Source: Streptococcus parasuis
GTDB taxonomy: Bacteria > Bacillota > Bacilli > Lactobacillales > Streptococcaceae
Length of the DNA: 64,000 bases
Reading direction: 5' to 3'
Assembly: GCF_021654455.1 (NCBI RefSeq)
Contig: NZ_AP024276.1
Coordinates: forward strand, 186,001 to 250,000
Shown here: positions 47,160 to 58,982 of the stretch, piece after piece
Layout of the letters: every line of letters starts with the position of its first letter
How positions within the stretch are numbered: the stretch's first letter is position 1
Translations under genes and position numbers: made by a program
The notes under the pieces: generated by a model
What the model was told of the DNA's origin: nothing
What the model saw: the letters and a program-made list of their open reading frames with translations, nothing else
Databases searched by the model: none

Positions 47160-47320
47160 AAGGAATTGAATGCGTGCTAAACGCAGGATGTTCTGAAAAC
47201 TACGAAAAAGAAAGGAACAGAGAGTTTCAGATTTGAACTCGAGCGTCAGCGAGGATTTTGAAAAAATAATTCTTTGTCTTCCAATCAAGTAACTACGAAA
47301 GGAATTGAATGCGTGCTAAA
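47160..47320 (+). repeat. 22-bp direct repeat pair
   Basis: Two identical 22-bp copies, at 47160-47181 and 47299-47320, share the core GGAATTGAATGCGTGC. Each holds a ribosome-site-like AAGGA and an ATG. They lie in the 275-bp spacer between rseP and proS. Confidence 0.7.
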
Positions 47321-47413
47321 AACTTTACGAAAAAGATAAACCTGCCTTGTGCCAAAGGCACTGCGTTAGGTTTCCTATTTTCGTTTCGTTTTCTTAACGC
47401 ACTTATATCTTAA
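47309..47413 (+). CDS. possible leader ORF before proS
   Basis: Candidate 34-codon ORF starting at the ATG in the second direct repeat (MRAKNFTKKINLPCAKGTAL start), preceded by AAAGGAA. It ends three bases before the proS start, overlapping a strong hairpin (AAACCT...GTGCC-AAA-GGCAC...AGGTTT, 47339-47373). It could be a translated leader, or chance: the hairpin would constrain the sequence anyway. No homologue is known to me. Confidence 0.25.
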   Translation: MRAKNFTKKINLPCAKGTALGFLFSFRFLNALIS

Positions 47414-49279
<1,866 letters not shown>

Positions 49280-49284
49280 CAGAA

Positions 49285-49314
49285 AAAGACTTGGTTGATG
49301 ATAGCCAAGTCTTT
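49285..49314. terminator. proS terminator hairpin
   Basis: AAAGACTTGG (49285-49294) and CCAAGTCTTT (49305-49314) form a perfect stem. Confidence 0.8.
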
Positions 49315-49323
49315 GTTGATAAA

Positions 49324-49358
49324 ATAGGCTTGGTTCTAATCACCCAAGCCTATTTTTT
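49324..49358. terminator. glpF terminator
   Basis: ATAGGCTTGG (49324-49333) and CCAAGCCTAT (49344-49353) followed by T6; T-runs or A-runs on both sides allow use in both directions. Confidence 0.8.
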
Positions 49359-50067
49359 ATAACATATTTAGTAGGAGGTTATAGAGGATAGCTCCTGCGA
49401 CTCCTCCAAGAATTGGGCCAGCAACTGGGATCCAGCTATAAGACCAGTCAGAATCTCCCTTGTTAGGAATTGGAAGGATAGCGTGCATGATACGAGGACC
49501 TAAGTCACGAGCTGGATTGACTGCGTAGCCTGTCGTTGATCCTAGTGAGAAGCCGATTGCAAATACGATAAGTCCCACGATGATTGGGCCGAGGCCAGCG
49601 CTGACATTGTTAGGTCCAATTGCAAGGATTCCTATGACTAAGACAGCTGTACCAAGAGCCTCGCCGAGCAAGTTTGAAGCAGTGTGACGAAGAGCTGGTC
49701 CAGTAGAGAAGGTAGCAAGGATTGTTCCGCTATCTTTTGTTTCCTGCCAATGTGGGTAGAAATGGAGATAGAGGACTATGGATGCCAACATTGCTCCTGC
49801 AAATTGAGCGAGTAGGAAGCCTGGGACTTCAGCCCAAGGTAGGGAGCCGATAGATGCCATTGCGATAGTGACAGCTGGATTCAGGTGGGCAGGTCCAAAA
49901 ACTCCTGATACGTAGGCAGCGATTGTTACGGCGATGCCCCATCCTAGTACGATGGTCAGCCAGCCGCTATTTTCAGCCTTAGTTTTTGAGAGGATGCAGG
50001 ATGCAACCACACCATTTCCAAGTAATACTAGTATGAAAGTTCCAAGTAATTCTCCAATCAGATTCAT
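49357..50067 (-). CDS. glpF: glycerol/dihydroxyacetone facilitator (MIP family)
   Basis: Aquaglyceroporin of 236 residues with six membrane segments and the two NPA boxes, AHLNPAVTIAM and YAVNPARDLGPR, the second with the Asp typical of glycerol channels. It is the last gene of the dha operon, nine bases after dhaM, so it probably admits dihydroxyacetone or glycerol for DhaKLM. Confidence 0.92.
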   Translation of the reverse strand: MNLIGELLGTFILVLLGNGVVASCILSKTKAENSGWLTIVLGWGIAVTIAAYVSGVFGPAHLNPAVTIAMASIGSLPWAEVPGFLLAQFAGAMLASIVLYLHFYPHWQETKDSGTILATFSTGPALRHTASNLLGEALGTAVLVIGILAIGPNNVSAGLGPIIVGLIVFAIGFSLGSTTGYAVNPARDLGPRIMHAILPIPNKGDSDWSYSWIPVAGPILGGVAGAILYNLLLNML

Positions 50068-50076
50068 ATTGACCTC

Positions 50077-50451
50077 CTATTTATTGATTGTCAGTTCTTT
50101 TAATTGTTCAAGAATAGTCTCCAAGTCAGCTCCAGCCTGTAAGAGAGCTGCGGCAGTATAGCAACCTTCGACGACTGGTACGGTTTGAATAAGAATTTGT
50201 TTGTCTGTAAAATCGGCAGCAAGTTCCATGTTCATTCGGGCGCTACCTAAGTCGAAAAAGGCAAGGAGGGTATCAGCAGAGTTTGCCTCAATTCGCTCTT
50301 GTACGATTTCAAAGCTGGTACCGATGCTACCATCTTCTAGTCCGCCACTATAGGTGATGGGAATATCTTTTGCGACTTCAGATACGAGGTCAATGATTCC
50401 TTGTGCCAAATTTTTTGAATGGGATACGAGTAAGATACCAACCTTTGTCAT
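50077..50451 (-). CDS. dhaM: PTS-dependent dihydroxyacetone kinase, phosphotransferase subunit DhaM
   Basis: Receives phosphate from HPr and passes it to DhaL-ADP. The 124-residue protein contains only the EIIA-mannose-like domain, with the active His in ILLVSHSKNLAQG (residue 11) and FFDLGSARMNMEL. This matches the short form of Firmicutes. It overlaps dhaL by four bases. Confidence 0.94.
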   Translation of the reverse strand: MTKVGILLVSHSKNLAQGIIDLVSEVAKDIPITYSGGLEDGSIGTSFEIVQERIEANSADTLLAFFDLGSARMNMELAADFTDKQILIQTVPVVEGCYTAAALLQAGADLETILEQLKELTINK

Positions 50452-51023
50452 AGTCCCACCTCCAACATGGCTTCAAAGAGAAGTCCAGATGAGAAAGAAC
50501 CTGGATCAATGTGTCCAATAGACCTTTCCCCAACATAGGACGCACGGCCCTTGGTTGCAGTAATATCCTTTGTCCCTTGAACGGCTTTATGGATAATTTC
50601 CGTTGTCAGCTGGCTTTCTCTTAGGGCAGCAATGACGGGAATCCAAACGTCTACCATGGTTTTCTCGCCCAATTCAGCCTTGCCGCGTTTTTGGATCATC
50701 TCCAAACCTGCTTGAAGTGTGTCTGCCAAATCAGCGCCTGCTTGACTGGCTTTAGTAATACCCATAAAGGCAGAGCCGTAGAGAGGACCAGAGGCACCGC
50801 CAACCTTGCTGAGAAGTTGCATGGCAACCACTTTAAAGACTTGGCCGGCAGTCTCATAGTCTTTTTCAGATAGCTCCTGCATGACCGCAACCATTCCTCG
50901 CGCCATGTTGCCCCCGTGATCTCCATCTCCGATTGGAGAATCTAGCTCACTCAAATAATCTTTGTTTTCTTGAATTTTCTTGTTGAATGTCTCCATCCAG
51001 AGCAATGCTTGTTTTGCATCCAT
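50448..51023 (-). CDS. dhaL: dihydroxyacetone kinase, ADP-binding subunit DhaL
   Basis: Carries tightly bound ADP that is phosphorylated by DhaM and then phosphorylates dihydroxyacetone held by DhaK. The 191-residue all-helical protein has the nucleotide/Mg motif LDSPIGDGDHGGNMARGM with the chelating Asp residues and KVGGASGPLYGSAFM. It is placed between dhaK and dhaM. Confidence 0.95.
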   Translation of the reverse strand: MDAKQALLWMETFNKKIQENKDYLSELDSPIGDGDHGGNMARGMVAVMQELSEKDYETAGQVFKVVAMQLLSKVGGASGPLYGSAFMGITKASQAGADLADTLQAGLEMIQKRGKAELGEKTMVDVWIPVIAALRESQLTTEIIHKAVQGTKDITATKGRASYVGERSIGHIDPGSFSSGLLFEAMLEVGL

Positions 51024-51033
51024 AGTCTTTCTC

Positions 51034-52023
51034 CTACCAAGCTACCACTTCAACAGGGGCCTGCAAAGCGTCAATCCAGCTTGGGTCTTCTAGTTTGATT
51101 AAGGTCAATGAGAGTCCAGCCATATCAATCGATGTCATGTAGTTACCGATTTTCTTGTAGTCAACGACCACGCCTTTTTTAGCCAGCAATTGAGCAACGT
51201 TGTTGGCAAAGACATATTGTTCCATCAGAGGGGTTGCGCCAAGACCGTTAATCAAGATACCGTAATGTTCACCTTCTTGGATGCCAAAGCCTTCAGCCAA
51301 TTTGTCAACTAATTCTTCTGCCAATTTTGCAGATGGTTGGAGTTTTTCTTTCTTATAGCCAGGTTCGCCATGGATACCGACACCGTATTCAAATTCATCC
51401 TCTTCAAGGACGAAGCCTGGTTTGCCCACTTCTGGTACCGTAGCACCTGATAGGGCTAAGCCGATAGTCTTGATTTGTGGGACGAGACGGTCAGCCAGTT
51501 CCTTAATCTCAGCTAGAGATTTGCCTGTTTCTGCAGCGTGACCGAGAATCTTGTGGACAAGGATGGTACCTGCTACACCACGACGTCCTTGGGTGTAGAG
51601 GCTGTTTTCCACAGCGATGTCATCGTCCACAACGACACTGTCCACTTCAATGCCCTCCATTTCCGCCAATTCTTGCGCCATCTCAAAGTTCATGATGTCG
51701 CCAGAGTAGTTTTTGATGACCATAAAGACGCCAGCTCCCTCGTCAGCAGCCTTGATGGCTTCCAAGATTTGGTCTGGGGTTGGTGAGGTAAATACTGCGC
51801 CACATACAGCAGCGGCCAACATGCCCTTGCCAACAAAGCCTGCATGAGAAGGTTCGTGACCAGAGCCACCTCCTGAGATGATGCCGACTTTACCAGTTTT
51901 TTCAGCCTTGCGGATAATCACATCAAATCCATCGATACGATCGACAAGATCTTGGTGCATAAAGACAAGTCCTTTTAGCATTTCATCAACGACATGTTCA
52001 GGTTGATTGATAATTTTTTTCAT
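51034..52023 (-). CDS. dhaK: dihydroxyacetone kinase, substrate-binding subunit DhaK
   Basis: Binds dihydroxyacetone covalently as a hemiaminal through an active-site His. The 329-residue protein has GIISGGGSGHEPSHAGFVGKGM near residue 50 (given here as the GGGSGHEP core) and VGIHGEPGYKK with the active His. It is the first gene of dhaK-dhaL-dhaM-glpF, transcribed divergently from dhaS, with a palindromic operator between them. Confidence 0.95.
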   Translation of the reverse strand: MKKIINQPEHVVDEMLKGLVFMHQDLVDRIDGFDVIIRKAEKTGKVGIISGGGSGHEPSHAGFVGKGMLAAAVCGAVFTSPTPDQILEAIKAADEGAGVFMVIKNYSGDIMNFEMAQELAEMEGIEVDSVVVDDDIAVENSLYTQGRRGVAGTILVHKILGHAAETGKSLAEIKELADRLVPQIKTIGLALSGATVPEVGKPGFVLEEDEFEYGVGIHGEPGYKKEKLQPSAKLAEELVDKLAEGFGIQEGEHYGILINGLGATPLMEQYVFANNVAQLLAKKGVVVDYKKIGNYMTSIDMAGLSLTLIKLEDPSWIDALQAPVEVVAW

Positions 52024-52082
52024 GAGAAAACTCCTTTGTTTTTGTTTACGCTTTCATTGTACTTTGTCCTAACGAATAATGG

Positions 52083-52110
52083 AAGGGACAGATAATCCAA
52101 AATGTCCCTT
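52083..52110. promoter_or_regulatory. candidate DhaS operator
   Basis: A palindrome in the dhaK-dhaS intergenic region: AAGGGACA (52083-52090) and TGTCCCTT (52103-52110). Its core GGACAGAT-N6-AAATGTCC has the same layout as the lactococcal DhaS site, which I recall as GGACACAT-N6-ATTTGTCC. Confidence 0.75.
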
Positions 52111-52168
52111 TTATTTCAAAGAAACGCATGATAGGGTATAATAAAGAGGAAGTGAAAGGAAGTGACAT

Positions 52169-52714
52169 ATGCCAACCTCGTTGATTACAAAGAAAAGGAT
52201 TGCAAAGGCTTTCAAAAAACAGCTATCTCAAAAATCCTTTGATAAAATCTCAGTTGTCGACATCATGCAAGAAGCAGGGATTCGTCGTCAAACCTTTTAC
52301 AACCATTTTTTAGATAAGTATGAGTTGTTAGACTGGATATTTGAGACAGAATTGCAGGAGCAGGTTACAGATAATCTGACCTATATCAGTGGGTTAAAGC
52401 TATTAGAAGAATTATTGTATTATATCGAGAGCAATCAAATCTTTTATCGTCAGCTTTTTGAAATTAAAGGACAAAATGATTTTGTTAGTTATCTGGAAGG
52501 CTACTTTATGGTTTTGATGGAGAAAATTATCAACGAGTACCAGCGACAGGAGGGAAAGATGATTTCCCAACAAGATAAGCATTTTTTGATTCTCTATCAC
52601 TCGAATGCTTGGATAGGTCTGATAAAGGAGGGACTGATTCAGTCCCCTTGTCAAATTCATAGTTATTGGAAGCAAATGGTAACTCTTGTGCGGGAGTCAT
52701 TTTCAATTTTGTAG
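52169..52714 (+). CDS. dhaS: TetR-like activator of dha genes DhaS
   Basis: A 181-residue TetR-fold regulator with an N-terminal HTH (KISVVDIMQEAGIRRQTFYN HF, core IRRQTFYNHF). In Lactococcus, DhaS binds a palindrome upstream of the dha genes and activates them in complex with DhaQ carrying dihydroxyacetone. Here it is adjacent to dhaQ and divergent from dhaK. Ten bases separate its stop from the dhaQ start. Confidence 0.92.
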   Translation: MPTSLITKKRIAKAFKKQLSQKSFDKISVVDIMQEAGIRRQTFYNHFLDKYELLDWIFETELQEQVTDNLTYISGLKLLEELLYYIESNQIFYRQLFEIKGQNDFVSYLEGYFMVLMEKIINEYQRQEGKMISQQDKHFLILYHSNAWIGLIKEGLIQSPCQIHSYWKQMVTLVRESFSIL

Positions 52715-52724
52715 GAGTGAATGT

Positions 52725-53714
52725 ATGGTATTTATTAGGAATAGACAAACAACGATTATTGAAGAATATATGGATGGTTTTTGTCGGACGAACGTAGAAG
52801 TGAAAAAAGTTAGTGGTTTTCCAATTGTGCTTCAGAAAATGCAGGATGGTCAATCGGTCCCGATTATTTCTGGCGGTGGTTCTGGTCATGAACCAGCCCA
52901 TGTTGGCTTCGTCGGTAAAGGAATGCTGACTGCAGCAGTATATGGAGAAATATTTATGCCCCCAACCACTGAAGAAGTCTTGGCAGCCATTCGTGCAGTA
53001 GATAAGGGCAAGGGAGTTTTTCTGATTGTGAAAAACTTTGAGGCGGATCTTCTTTCTTTTGGGAAAGCTATTGAAATGGCTCGACAAGAAGGGATAGCGG
53101 TAAAGTATATTGTATCCCACGATGATATTTCTGTTGACACGAAAAACAACTTCCGTATGCGACATAGGGGGCTAGCTGGGACAATTCTATTGCATAAAAT
53201 TCTAGGGGCAGCAGCTCTTTCTGGGTATGATTTGAATGCATTGGAACAATTGGGGTTGTCCATAGCAACAGAAATTGCAACCATCGGTTTTGCGACCAAG
53301 TCGACCTATTTGCCCAATGCCGCCCTGCCTTTGTTTGATTTGGAAGAGGGACAAATATCTTTCGGCATCGGTATCCATGGAGAAGAGGGCTATCGGACGG
53401 TTGCATTTGAATCTTCTGAGCAACTAGCGAATGAAATTGTCAATAAATTAAAATTAAAATTCCGTTGGAAGGAGGGCGAGGAGTATATTCTTTTGGTCAA
53501 TAATCTTGGTTCTATGTCGGAGATTGAGCAAGGAATCTTTTTGAATGACATTTGCCAATTTTTAGAATTAGAAGGTCTAAGAATTTCATTTATTAAAACT
53601 GGGAAATTTATGACAAGTCTTGATATGGGAGGAATTTCAGTCACTCTGTGTCGTGTCAAAGACCAAAAGTGGTTGGATTTCTTACAGGCTCCTACAACTG
53701 CCTTGGCTTGGTAG
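52725..53714 (+). CDS. dhaQ: DhaK paralogue and co-activator DhaQ
   Basis: A 329-residue DhaK-like protein (GGGSGHEPAHVGFVGKGM core, FGIGIHGEEGYRT with the Dha-binding His). In Lactococcus such a protein acts with DhaS as the dihydroxyacetone sensor rather than as a kinase subunit. No second dhaL is nearby, which supports the regulatory role. I chose ATG 52725, seven bases after AGGAG; an upstream in-frame start overlaps dhaS. Confidence 0.9.
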   Translation: MVFIRNRQTTIIEEYMDGFCRTNVEVKKVSGFPIVLQKMQDGQSVPIISGGGSGHEPAHVGFVGKGMLTAAVYGEIFMPPTTEEVLAAIRAVDKGKGVFLIVKNFEADLLSFGKAIEMARQEGIAVKYIVSHDDISVDTKNNFRMRHRGLAGTILLHKILGAAALSGYDLNALEQLGLSIATEIATIGFATKSTYLPNAALPLFDLEEGQISFGIGIHGEEGYRTVAFESSEQLANEIVNKLKLKFRWKEGEEYILLVNNLGSMSEIEQGIFLNDICQFLELEGLRISFIKTGKFMTSLDMGGISVTLCRVKDQKWLDFLQAPTTALAW

Positions 53715-53736
53715 ATTTTCATTTCATTGAACCGTT

Positions 53737-53766
53737 CCTCTTAGGGTATGATCTAAGAGGTTTTTC
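53737..53766 (+). terminator. dhaQ terminator
   Basis: CCTCTTAG (53737-53744) pairs with CTAAGAGG (53753-53760), followed by T5. Confidence 0.8.
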
Positions 53767-53835
53767 TTTCTTAGTCCAAGAAAAATTCCTCCATTTGTGG
53801 TAAAATGATTCTAACTAATTACAAAGGAAATGGTC

Positions 53836-56800
53836 ATGTCAGATAAATTTCAGCTTTTGCTTCAACAAATCGGGATGCCTCTTGATGCACGACAATCAGG
53901 GGCTTTTTCGACTGCAAAGATTGAGAAAGTGGTCTTGCACAAGGTCAGTAAATTATGGGAGTTTACCTTCCGTTTTGAAAATCCCCTACCACTTTTAGAT
54001 TATCAACTCTTTAAGGCTCATTTGAAAACAGAGTTTGAAAAACTAGGAAACAAGATTCAATTTTCTTTGGTAACAGATGCGGACCGTTTTGAGGCGGGTT
54101 TGGTGGAAGCCTATTATCCAGAAGCTTTTATGGAAGATTTGTGCCAGAGTGCTGGGTTCAGGGCACTGTTTCAGCCACTTGCTGTGACTTATCGAGACGG
54201 GGTTCTGTGGATAAAAGGACCAGAAACGATTGATACAGCTCATTTTCGCAAGAATCATTTGCCGAATTTAGTTGAACAATACAAGCGATTTGGTTTTGGG
54301 AATCTAATTGTAGATATTGAAGTCTGCCAAGAAATGACGCAACAACAGGCAGAGGTTTTCCATGCAAAAAATGAAGAAATTTACCAGCAGGCAAATGAGG
54401 AAAATTTAGCGGCCCTGGAACAACTATCTCAAATGGCTCCACCACCAGAGGCAGCTCAGCCATTTGTCCCAGAATATAAGAAAAACCGTCCTGCTAAGGT
54501 CAATATTGAGAAAGCGGATATTACTCCGATGATTGAGGTGGACAGTGAAGAAAATCGTATTGTCTTTGAAGGGTTGGTTTTTGATGTTGAGCAGAAAACC
54601 ACGAAGACGGGACGAGTCATTATCAATTTCAAGATGACCGACTATACATCTTCTTTTACCATGCAGAAATGGGCTAAAAATGAAGAAGAGGCTCAAAAAT
54701 TTGATATGGTAAAAAAAGGTAACTGGTTAAGGGTTCGTGGAAATGTGGAGACCAATAATTTCACGCGTGATTTAACCATGAATGTACAGGAAGTTCAAGA
54801 GGTCAAAAAAGAAATTCGTAAGGATCTGATGCCTGACGATGAGAAACGTATTGAATTTCACGCCCATACCAATATGTCAACGATGGATGCCCTGCCAGCA
54901 GTTGAGGATTTAATCGCGCGTGCAGCAGCGTGGGGTCATAAGGCTGTGGCGATTACGGATCACGGCAACGTTCAATCTTTCCCACATGGTTATCATGCTG
55001 CGCGAAAAGCCGGAATTAAAGCTCTCTTTGGAATGGAAGCTAATATCGTTGAGGATTCTGTTCCGATTGCCTACAATGTAGCAGATGTGGTGCTATCAGA
55101 TGCTACTTATGTGGTTTTTGACGTGGAAACAACAGGCCTATCTGCAGTCAATAATTCCCTGATTCAGATTGCGGCTTCTAAAATGCATAAAGGAAATATC
55201 GTTGCTGAATTTGATGAATTTATCGATCCAGGTCATCCGCTGAGTCAGTTTACGACTGAGTTGACAGGGATTACGGATGAACATGTGAGAGGCTCAAAAC
55301 CACTTGAGCAAGTCTTACGTGAGTTTCAAGACTTCTGTCAGGGTTCGATTTTGGTTGCGCATAATGCTACTTTTGACGTCGGTTTTATGGATGTCAACTA
55401 CGAGCGGGCTGGTCTTCCAACGATTAGTCAACCTGTGATTGATACCTTGGAGTTTGCTCGAAATCTATATCCAGATTATAAGCGACATGGTCTGGGGCCG
55501 TTGACAAAGCGATTTGGGGTTGCCTTAGAACATCACCATATGGCGAACTACGATGCGGAGGCGACGGGGCGCTTGCTCTTCATCTTCTTAAAAGATGCCT
55601 TTGAAAAACATCAAATAGCGAATCTTAACCAACTCAATACCGAACTAATTGTAGAAGATTCTTATAAGAAGGCTCGTGTCAAACACGCCACTTTATATGT
55701 CACCAATCAAGTTGGTTTAAAAAACATCTTCAAGCTCGTATCTCTGTCAAATACTAAATATTTTGAAGGTGTTCCTCGCATACCAAGAACGGTTCTGGAT
55801 GCCCATCGCGAAGGACTAATACTAGGGACAGCTTGTCAAGAAGGTGAAGTTTTTGATGAGCTTCTGTCCAAGGGAATGGATGATGCGGTAAAAAAGGCTA
55901 CCTACTATGATTTTATCGAAGTTATGCCTCCAGCTCTGTATGCACCAATGATTGCCAAGGAACAGTTTAAGAATATTGCAGAGATTGAGGAAACTATCAA
56001 GCAGTTAATTGAGGTAGGGCGTAGGGCAGGACTGCCAGTTTTGGCGACTGGGAATGTTCACTATATAGATCCCGAGGAAGAAATCTATCGGGAAATTATT
56101 GTACGGGCTCTAGGGCAAGGTGCGCCGATTAACTGGACTATTGGAAATGGGGAAAATGCCCAACCAGCTCCACTGCCTAAGGCTCACTTTAGAACGACCA
56201 GCGAGATGTTGGACGAGTTTGCTTTCTTGGGAGAAAGTTTAGCTCGTGAGATTGTCATTACAAATCCTAATGCGATGCTGAATCGGTTTGAAGATGTAGA
56301 AGTCGTGAAGACGGATCTGTATACTCCTTATATTGAAAAGGCAGAGGAAACAGTCGCTGAATTAACCTATCAAAAAGCCTTTGAGATTTATGGTAATCCT
56401 TTGCCAGATATTATTGACTTGCGGATAGAAAAAGAGCTGTCTTCTATTCTTGGTAATGGGTTTGCAGTGATTTACCTGGCATCGCAGATGTTGGTACAAC
56501 GATCGAATGAACGGGGCTACTTAGTTGGTTCTCGGGGATCGGTTGGTTCTAGTTTCGTAGCAACCATGATTGGGATTACAGAAGTAAATCCAATGCCTCC
56601 TCACTACGTCTGTCCAAATTGCCAGCACAGTGAATTTATTACAGATGGTTCCTACGGTTCAGGCTTTGATTTACCAGATAAGGTATGTATCAATTGTGGA
56701 ACCAAGTATAAAAAAGATGGCCAGGATATTCCTTTCGAAACCTTCCTAGGTTTTGATGGAGATAAGGTTCCCGATATTGACTTGAACTTTTCTGGAGATG

Positions 56801-58227
56801 ATCAACCATCTGCTCACTTAGATGTGCGTAAGATTTTTGGTGAGGAATATGCCTTCCGTGCGGGAACAGTTGGTACAGTAGCTGCTAAGACGGCCTATGG
56901 TTTTGTACGTGGGTATGAACGTGATTATGGAAAATTCTACCGGGATGTGGAAGTGGAGCGTTTAGCAGCAGGAGCAGCTGGTGTGAAACGAACAACGGGT
57001 CAGCACCCGGGGGGGATTGTTGTTATTCCTAATTATATGGATGTTTATGACTTTACCCCAGTACAATACCCGGCTGATGATATTACCGCAAGTTGGCAAA
57101 CTACTCACTTTAACTTCCATGATATTGACGAAAACGTTCTTAAGCTCGATGTTCTCGGACACGATGATCCGACGATGATTCGGAAGTTGCAGGACTTGTC
57201 AGGCATTGATCCACAGACGATTCCCGCAGATGATAAAGGAGTCATGGCTCTTTTCTCAGGAACAGAAATTTTAGGTGTTACCCCTGAACAGATTGGGACA
57301 CCGACTGGTATGTTAGGAATTCCGGAATTTGGGACTAACTTTGTTCGAGGGATGGTTGAAGAAACCCACCCAACAACTTTTTCGGAATTACTTCAGTTAT
57401 CTGGTCTATCACATGGTACAGATGTGTGGTTGGGCAATGCGCAAGACTTAATCAAATCCGGGATTGCTGACCTATCTACGGTTATCGGTTGTCGGGATGA
57501 CATTATGGTGTACCTCATGCATGCTGGTTTGCCACCGAAAATGGCCTTTAACATCATGGAACGGGTACGGAAAGGGATGTGGCTCAAGATTTCAGAGGAA
57601 GAGCGAAATGGCTACATCCAAGCCATGAAGGACAACAAGGTACCTGATTGGTACATTGAATCATGTGGTAAAATCAAGTACATGTTCCCCAAAGCCCACG
57701 CGGCTGCCTATGTTATGATGGCCTTGCGGGTTGCCTACTTCAAGGTTCATTATCCAATCTACTATTACTGTGCCTATTTCTCTATCCGGGCCAAGGCCTT
57801 TGATTTGGCGACCATGTCAGGTGGATTGGATAAAGTCAAGTCCAAGATGGAAGAGATTGCCCTCAAAAAGAAGAACAACGAAGCTTCAAACGTTGAACAG
57901 GATCTTTATACCACGCTTGAATTGGTCAATGAAATGCTGGAACGTGGTTTCAAGTTTGGTAAATTAGATTTATACAAATCTCATGCTACAGAGTTCTTGA
58001 TTGAGGGGGATACCCTTATCCCTCCATTTATTGCCATGGATGGTCTGGGTGAAAACGTTGCTAAGCAGGTCGTTGCAGCACGTGCTGAAGGAGAATTTCT
58101 CTCCAAGACTGAACTCCGAAAACGCGGAGGATTGTCAGGTACGCTTGTTGAAAAAATGGATGAAATGGGAATCCTGGGTAAAATGCCAGAGGATAACCAG
58201 TTGAGTTTATTTGATGATTTGTTTTAA
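53836..58227 (+). CDS. polC: DNA polymerase III alpha subunit PolC
   Basis: The replicative polymerase of low-GC Gram-positives. The 1,463-residue protein has an N-terminal domain, an OB-fold near residues 230-325, a PHP domain ([15 protein letters not shown]), an inserted 3'-5' exonuclease ([33 protein letters not shown]), then the polymerase core with a zinc site ([10 protein letters not shown] and [10 protein letters not shown]) and the catalytic [15 protein letters not shown] 53836 follows AAAGGA at suitable spacing; ATG 53830 overlaps the site. Confidence 0.97.
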   Translation: MSDKFQLLLQQIGMPLDARQSGAFSTAKIEKVVLHKVSKLWEFTFRFENPLPLLDYQLFKAHLKTEFEKLGNKIQFSLVTDADRFEAGLVEAYYPEAFMEDLCQSAGFRALFQPLAVTYRDGVLWIKGPETIDTAHFRKNHLPNLVEQYKRFGFGNLIVDIEVCQEMTQQQAEVFHAKNEEIYQQANEENLAALEQLSQMAPPPEAAQPFVPEYKKNRPAKVNIEKADITPMIEVDSEENRIVFEGLVFDVEQKTTKTGRVIINFKMTDYTSSFTMQKWAKNEEEAQKFDMVKKGNWLRVRGNVETNNFTRDLTMNVQEVQEVKKEIRKDLMPDDEKRIEFHAHTNMSTMDALPAVEDLIARAAAWGHKAVAITDHGNVQSFPHGYHAARKAGIKALFGMEANIVEDSVPIAYNVADVVLSDATYVVFDVETTGLSAVNNSLIQIAASKMHKGNIVAEFDEFIDPGHPLSQFTTELTGITDEHVRGSKPLEQVLREFQDFCQGSILVAHNATFDVGFMDVNYERAGLPTISQPVIDTLEFARNLYPDYKRHGLGPLTKRFGVALEHHHMANYDAEATGRLLFIFLKDAFEKHQIANLNQLNTELIVEDSYKKARVKHATLYVTNQVGLKNIFKLVSLSNTKYFEGVPRIPRTVLDAHREGLILGTACQEGEVFDELLSKGMDDAVKKATYYDFIEVMPPALYAPMIAKEQFKNIAEIEETIKQLIEVGRRAGLPVLATGNVHYIDPEEEIYREIIVRALGQGAPINWTIGNGENAQPAPLPKAHFRTTSEMLDEFAFLGESLAREIVITNPNAMLNRFEDVEVVKTDLYTPYIEKAEETVAELTYQKAFEIYGNPLPDIIDLRIEKELSSILGNGFAVIYLASQMLVQRSNERGYLVGSRGSVGSSFVATMIGITEVNPMPPHYVCPNCQHSEFITDGSYGSGFDLPDKVCINCGTKYKKDGQDIPFETFLGFDGDKVPDIDLNFSGDDQPSAHLDVRKIFGEEYAFRAGTVGTVAAKTAYGFVRGYERDYGKFYRDVEVERLAAGAAGVKRTTGQHPGGIVVIPNYMDVYDFTPVQYPADDITASWQTTHFNFHDIDENVLKLDVLGHDDPTMIRKLQDLSGIDPQTIPADDKGVMALFSGTEILGVTPEQIGTPTGMLGIPEFGTNFVRGMVEETHPTTFSELLQLSGLSHGTDVWLGNAQDLIKSGIADLSTVIGCRDDIMVYLMHAGLPPKMAFNIMERVRKGMWLKISEEERNGYIQAMKDNKVPDWYIESCGKIKYMFPKAHAAAYVMMALRVAYFKVHYPIYYYCAYFSIRAKAFDLATMSGGLDKVKSKMEEIALKKKNNEASNVEQDLYTTLELVNEMLERGFKFGKLDLYKSHATEFLIEGDTLIPPFIAMDGLGENVAKQVVAARAEGEFLSKTELRKRGGLSGTLVEKMDEMGILGKMPEDNQLSLFDDLF

Positions 58228-58236
58228 TAAGGAAGG

Positions 58237-58275
58237 TCACTGTTTCTCGTTATTTTGAGAGACAGTGATTTTTTA
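58237..58275 (+). terminator. polC terminator
   Basis: TCACTGTTTCTC pairs with GAGAGACAGTGA, one mismatch, followed by T6. Confidence 0.85.
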
Positions 58276-58344
58276 CAAAAAAAGAATTCAAAACCCTTGA
58301 TTATTTTTTTGAATAGGTTTATAATCTCTACATAGTGATAAAAA

Positions 58345-58358
58345 TTACTAGATAGTAA
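58345..58358. promoter_or_regulatory. palindrome upstream of the nitroreductase gene
   Basis: TTACTA-GA-TAGTAA is a perfect palindrome 21 bases before the start codon. A related half (CTACATAGTG) lies just upstream at 58329-58338. It is a likely operator for a MarR/HxlR-type redox regulator, which is inference. Confidence 0.45.
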
Positions 58359-58379
58359 TAAACAGAAAAGAGGAATTCA

Positions 58380-58982
58380 ATGTCAAATTTTGCAAAACTT
58401 CAAGAAACTCGTCGTACTATTTATGCACTCGGTAAAGAATTGCCAGTATCAAATGAAGAAGTAGTAGCTCTCGTTGAGAAAGCTATGAAGGAATCACCAT
58501 CAGCTTTCAACTCACAATCAAGTCGTGCAGTAGTACTTTTTGGTGCTGAATCAGAAGCTTTCTGGAACGAAATTGCCTACATCGAATTGGAAAAAGTAAC
58601 GCCAGCAGAAGCGTTTGAAGGCACTAAAGGTCGTTTGGCTAGCTTTGCTGCAGGTGCAGGTACGATCTTGTTCTTCGAAGACCAAGACGTAGTTAAAGGC
58701 TTGCAAGAAAGCTTCCCACTCTATGCAGAAAACTTCCCAATCTGGTCTGAACAAGCTCATGGTATCAACTTGTACGCAGTTTGGTTGGCATTTGCTGAGA
58801 AAAATATCGGTATGAACGTGCAACACTACAACCCATTGGTAGATGCACAAGTTGCTGAAAAATACGGTATCCCAGCTAACTGGAAACTTCGTGCACAAGC
58901 TCCATTCGGTAGCATCGCAGCTCCAGCAGGGGAAAAAGATTACATGGCGGATGGGGACCGTGTAAAGGTTTTTGGTAACTAA
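58380..58982 (+). CDS. nitroreductase family protein
   Basis: A 200-residue FMN-dependent oxidoreductase. SPSAFNSQSSRAVVLFG near residue 40 fits the FMN-binding N-terminal motif of the fatty-acid-repression/HBN1-like nitroreductases, and GMNVQHYNPLVD and AQAPFGSIAAP match the C-terminal part. It probably reduces quinones or nitro compounds; the physiological substrate is unknown. Codon use is strongly biased, suggesting high expression. It is monocistronic. Confidence 0.88.
   Translation: MSNFAKLQETRRTIYALGKELPVSNEEVVALVEKAMKESPSAFNSQSSRAVVLFGAESEAFWNEIAYIELEKVTPAEAFEGTKGRLASFAAGAGTILFFEDQDVVKGLQESFPLYAENFPIWSEQAHGINLYAVWLAFAEKNIGMNVQHYNPLVDAQVAEKYGIPANWKLRAQAPFGSIAAPAGEKDYMADGDRVKVFGN

Noticed and set aside
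52725..53714. second functional DhaK kinase subunit
   Set aside because: There is no adjacent second dhaL, and pairing with dhaS matches the known DhaQ co-activator arrangement, even though the Dha-binding His is kept.
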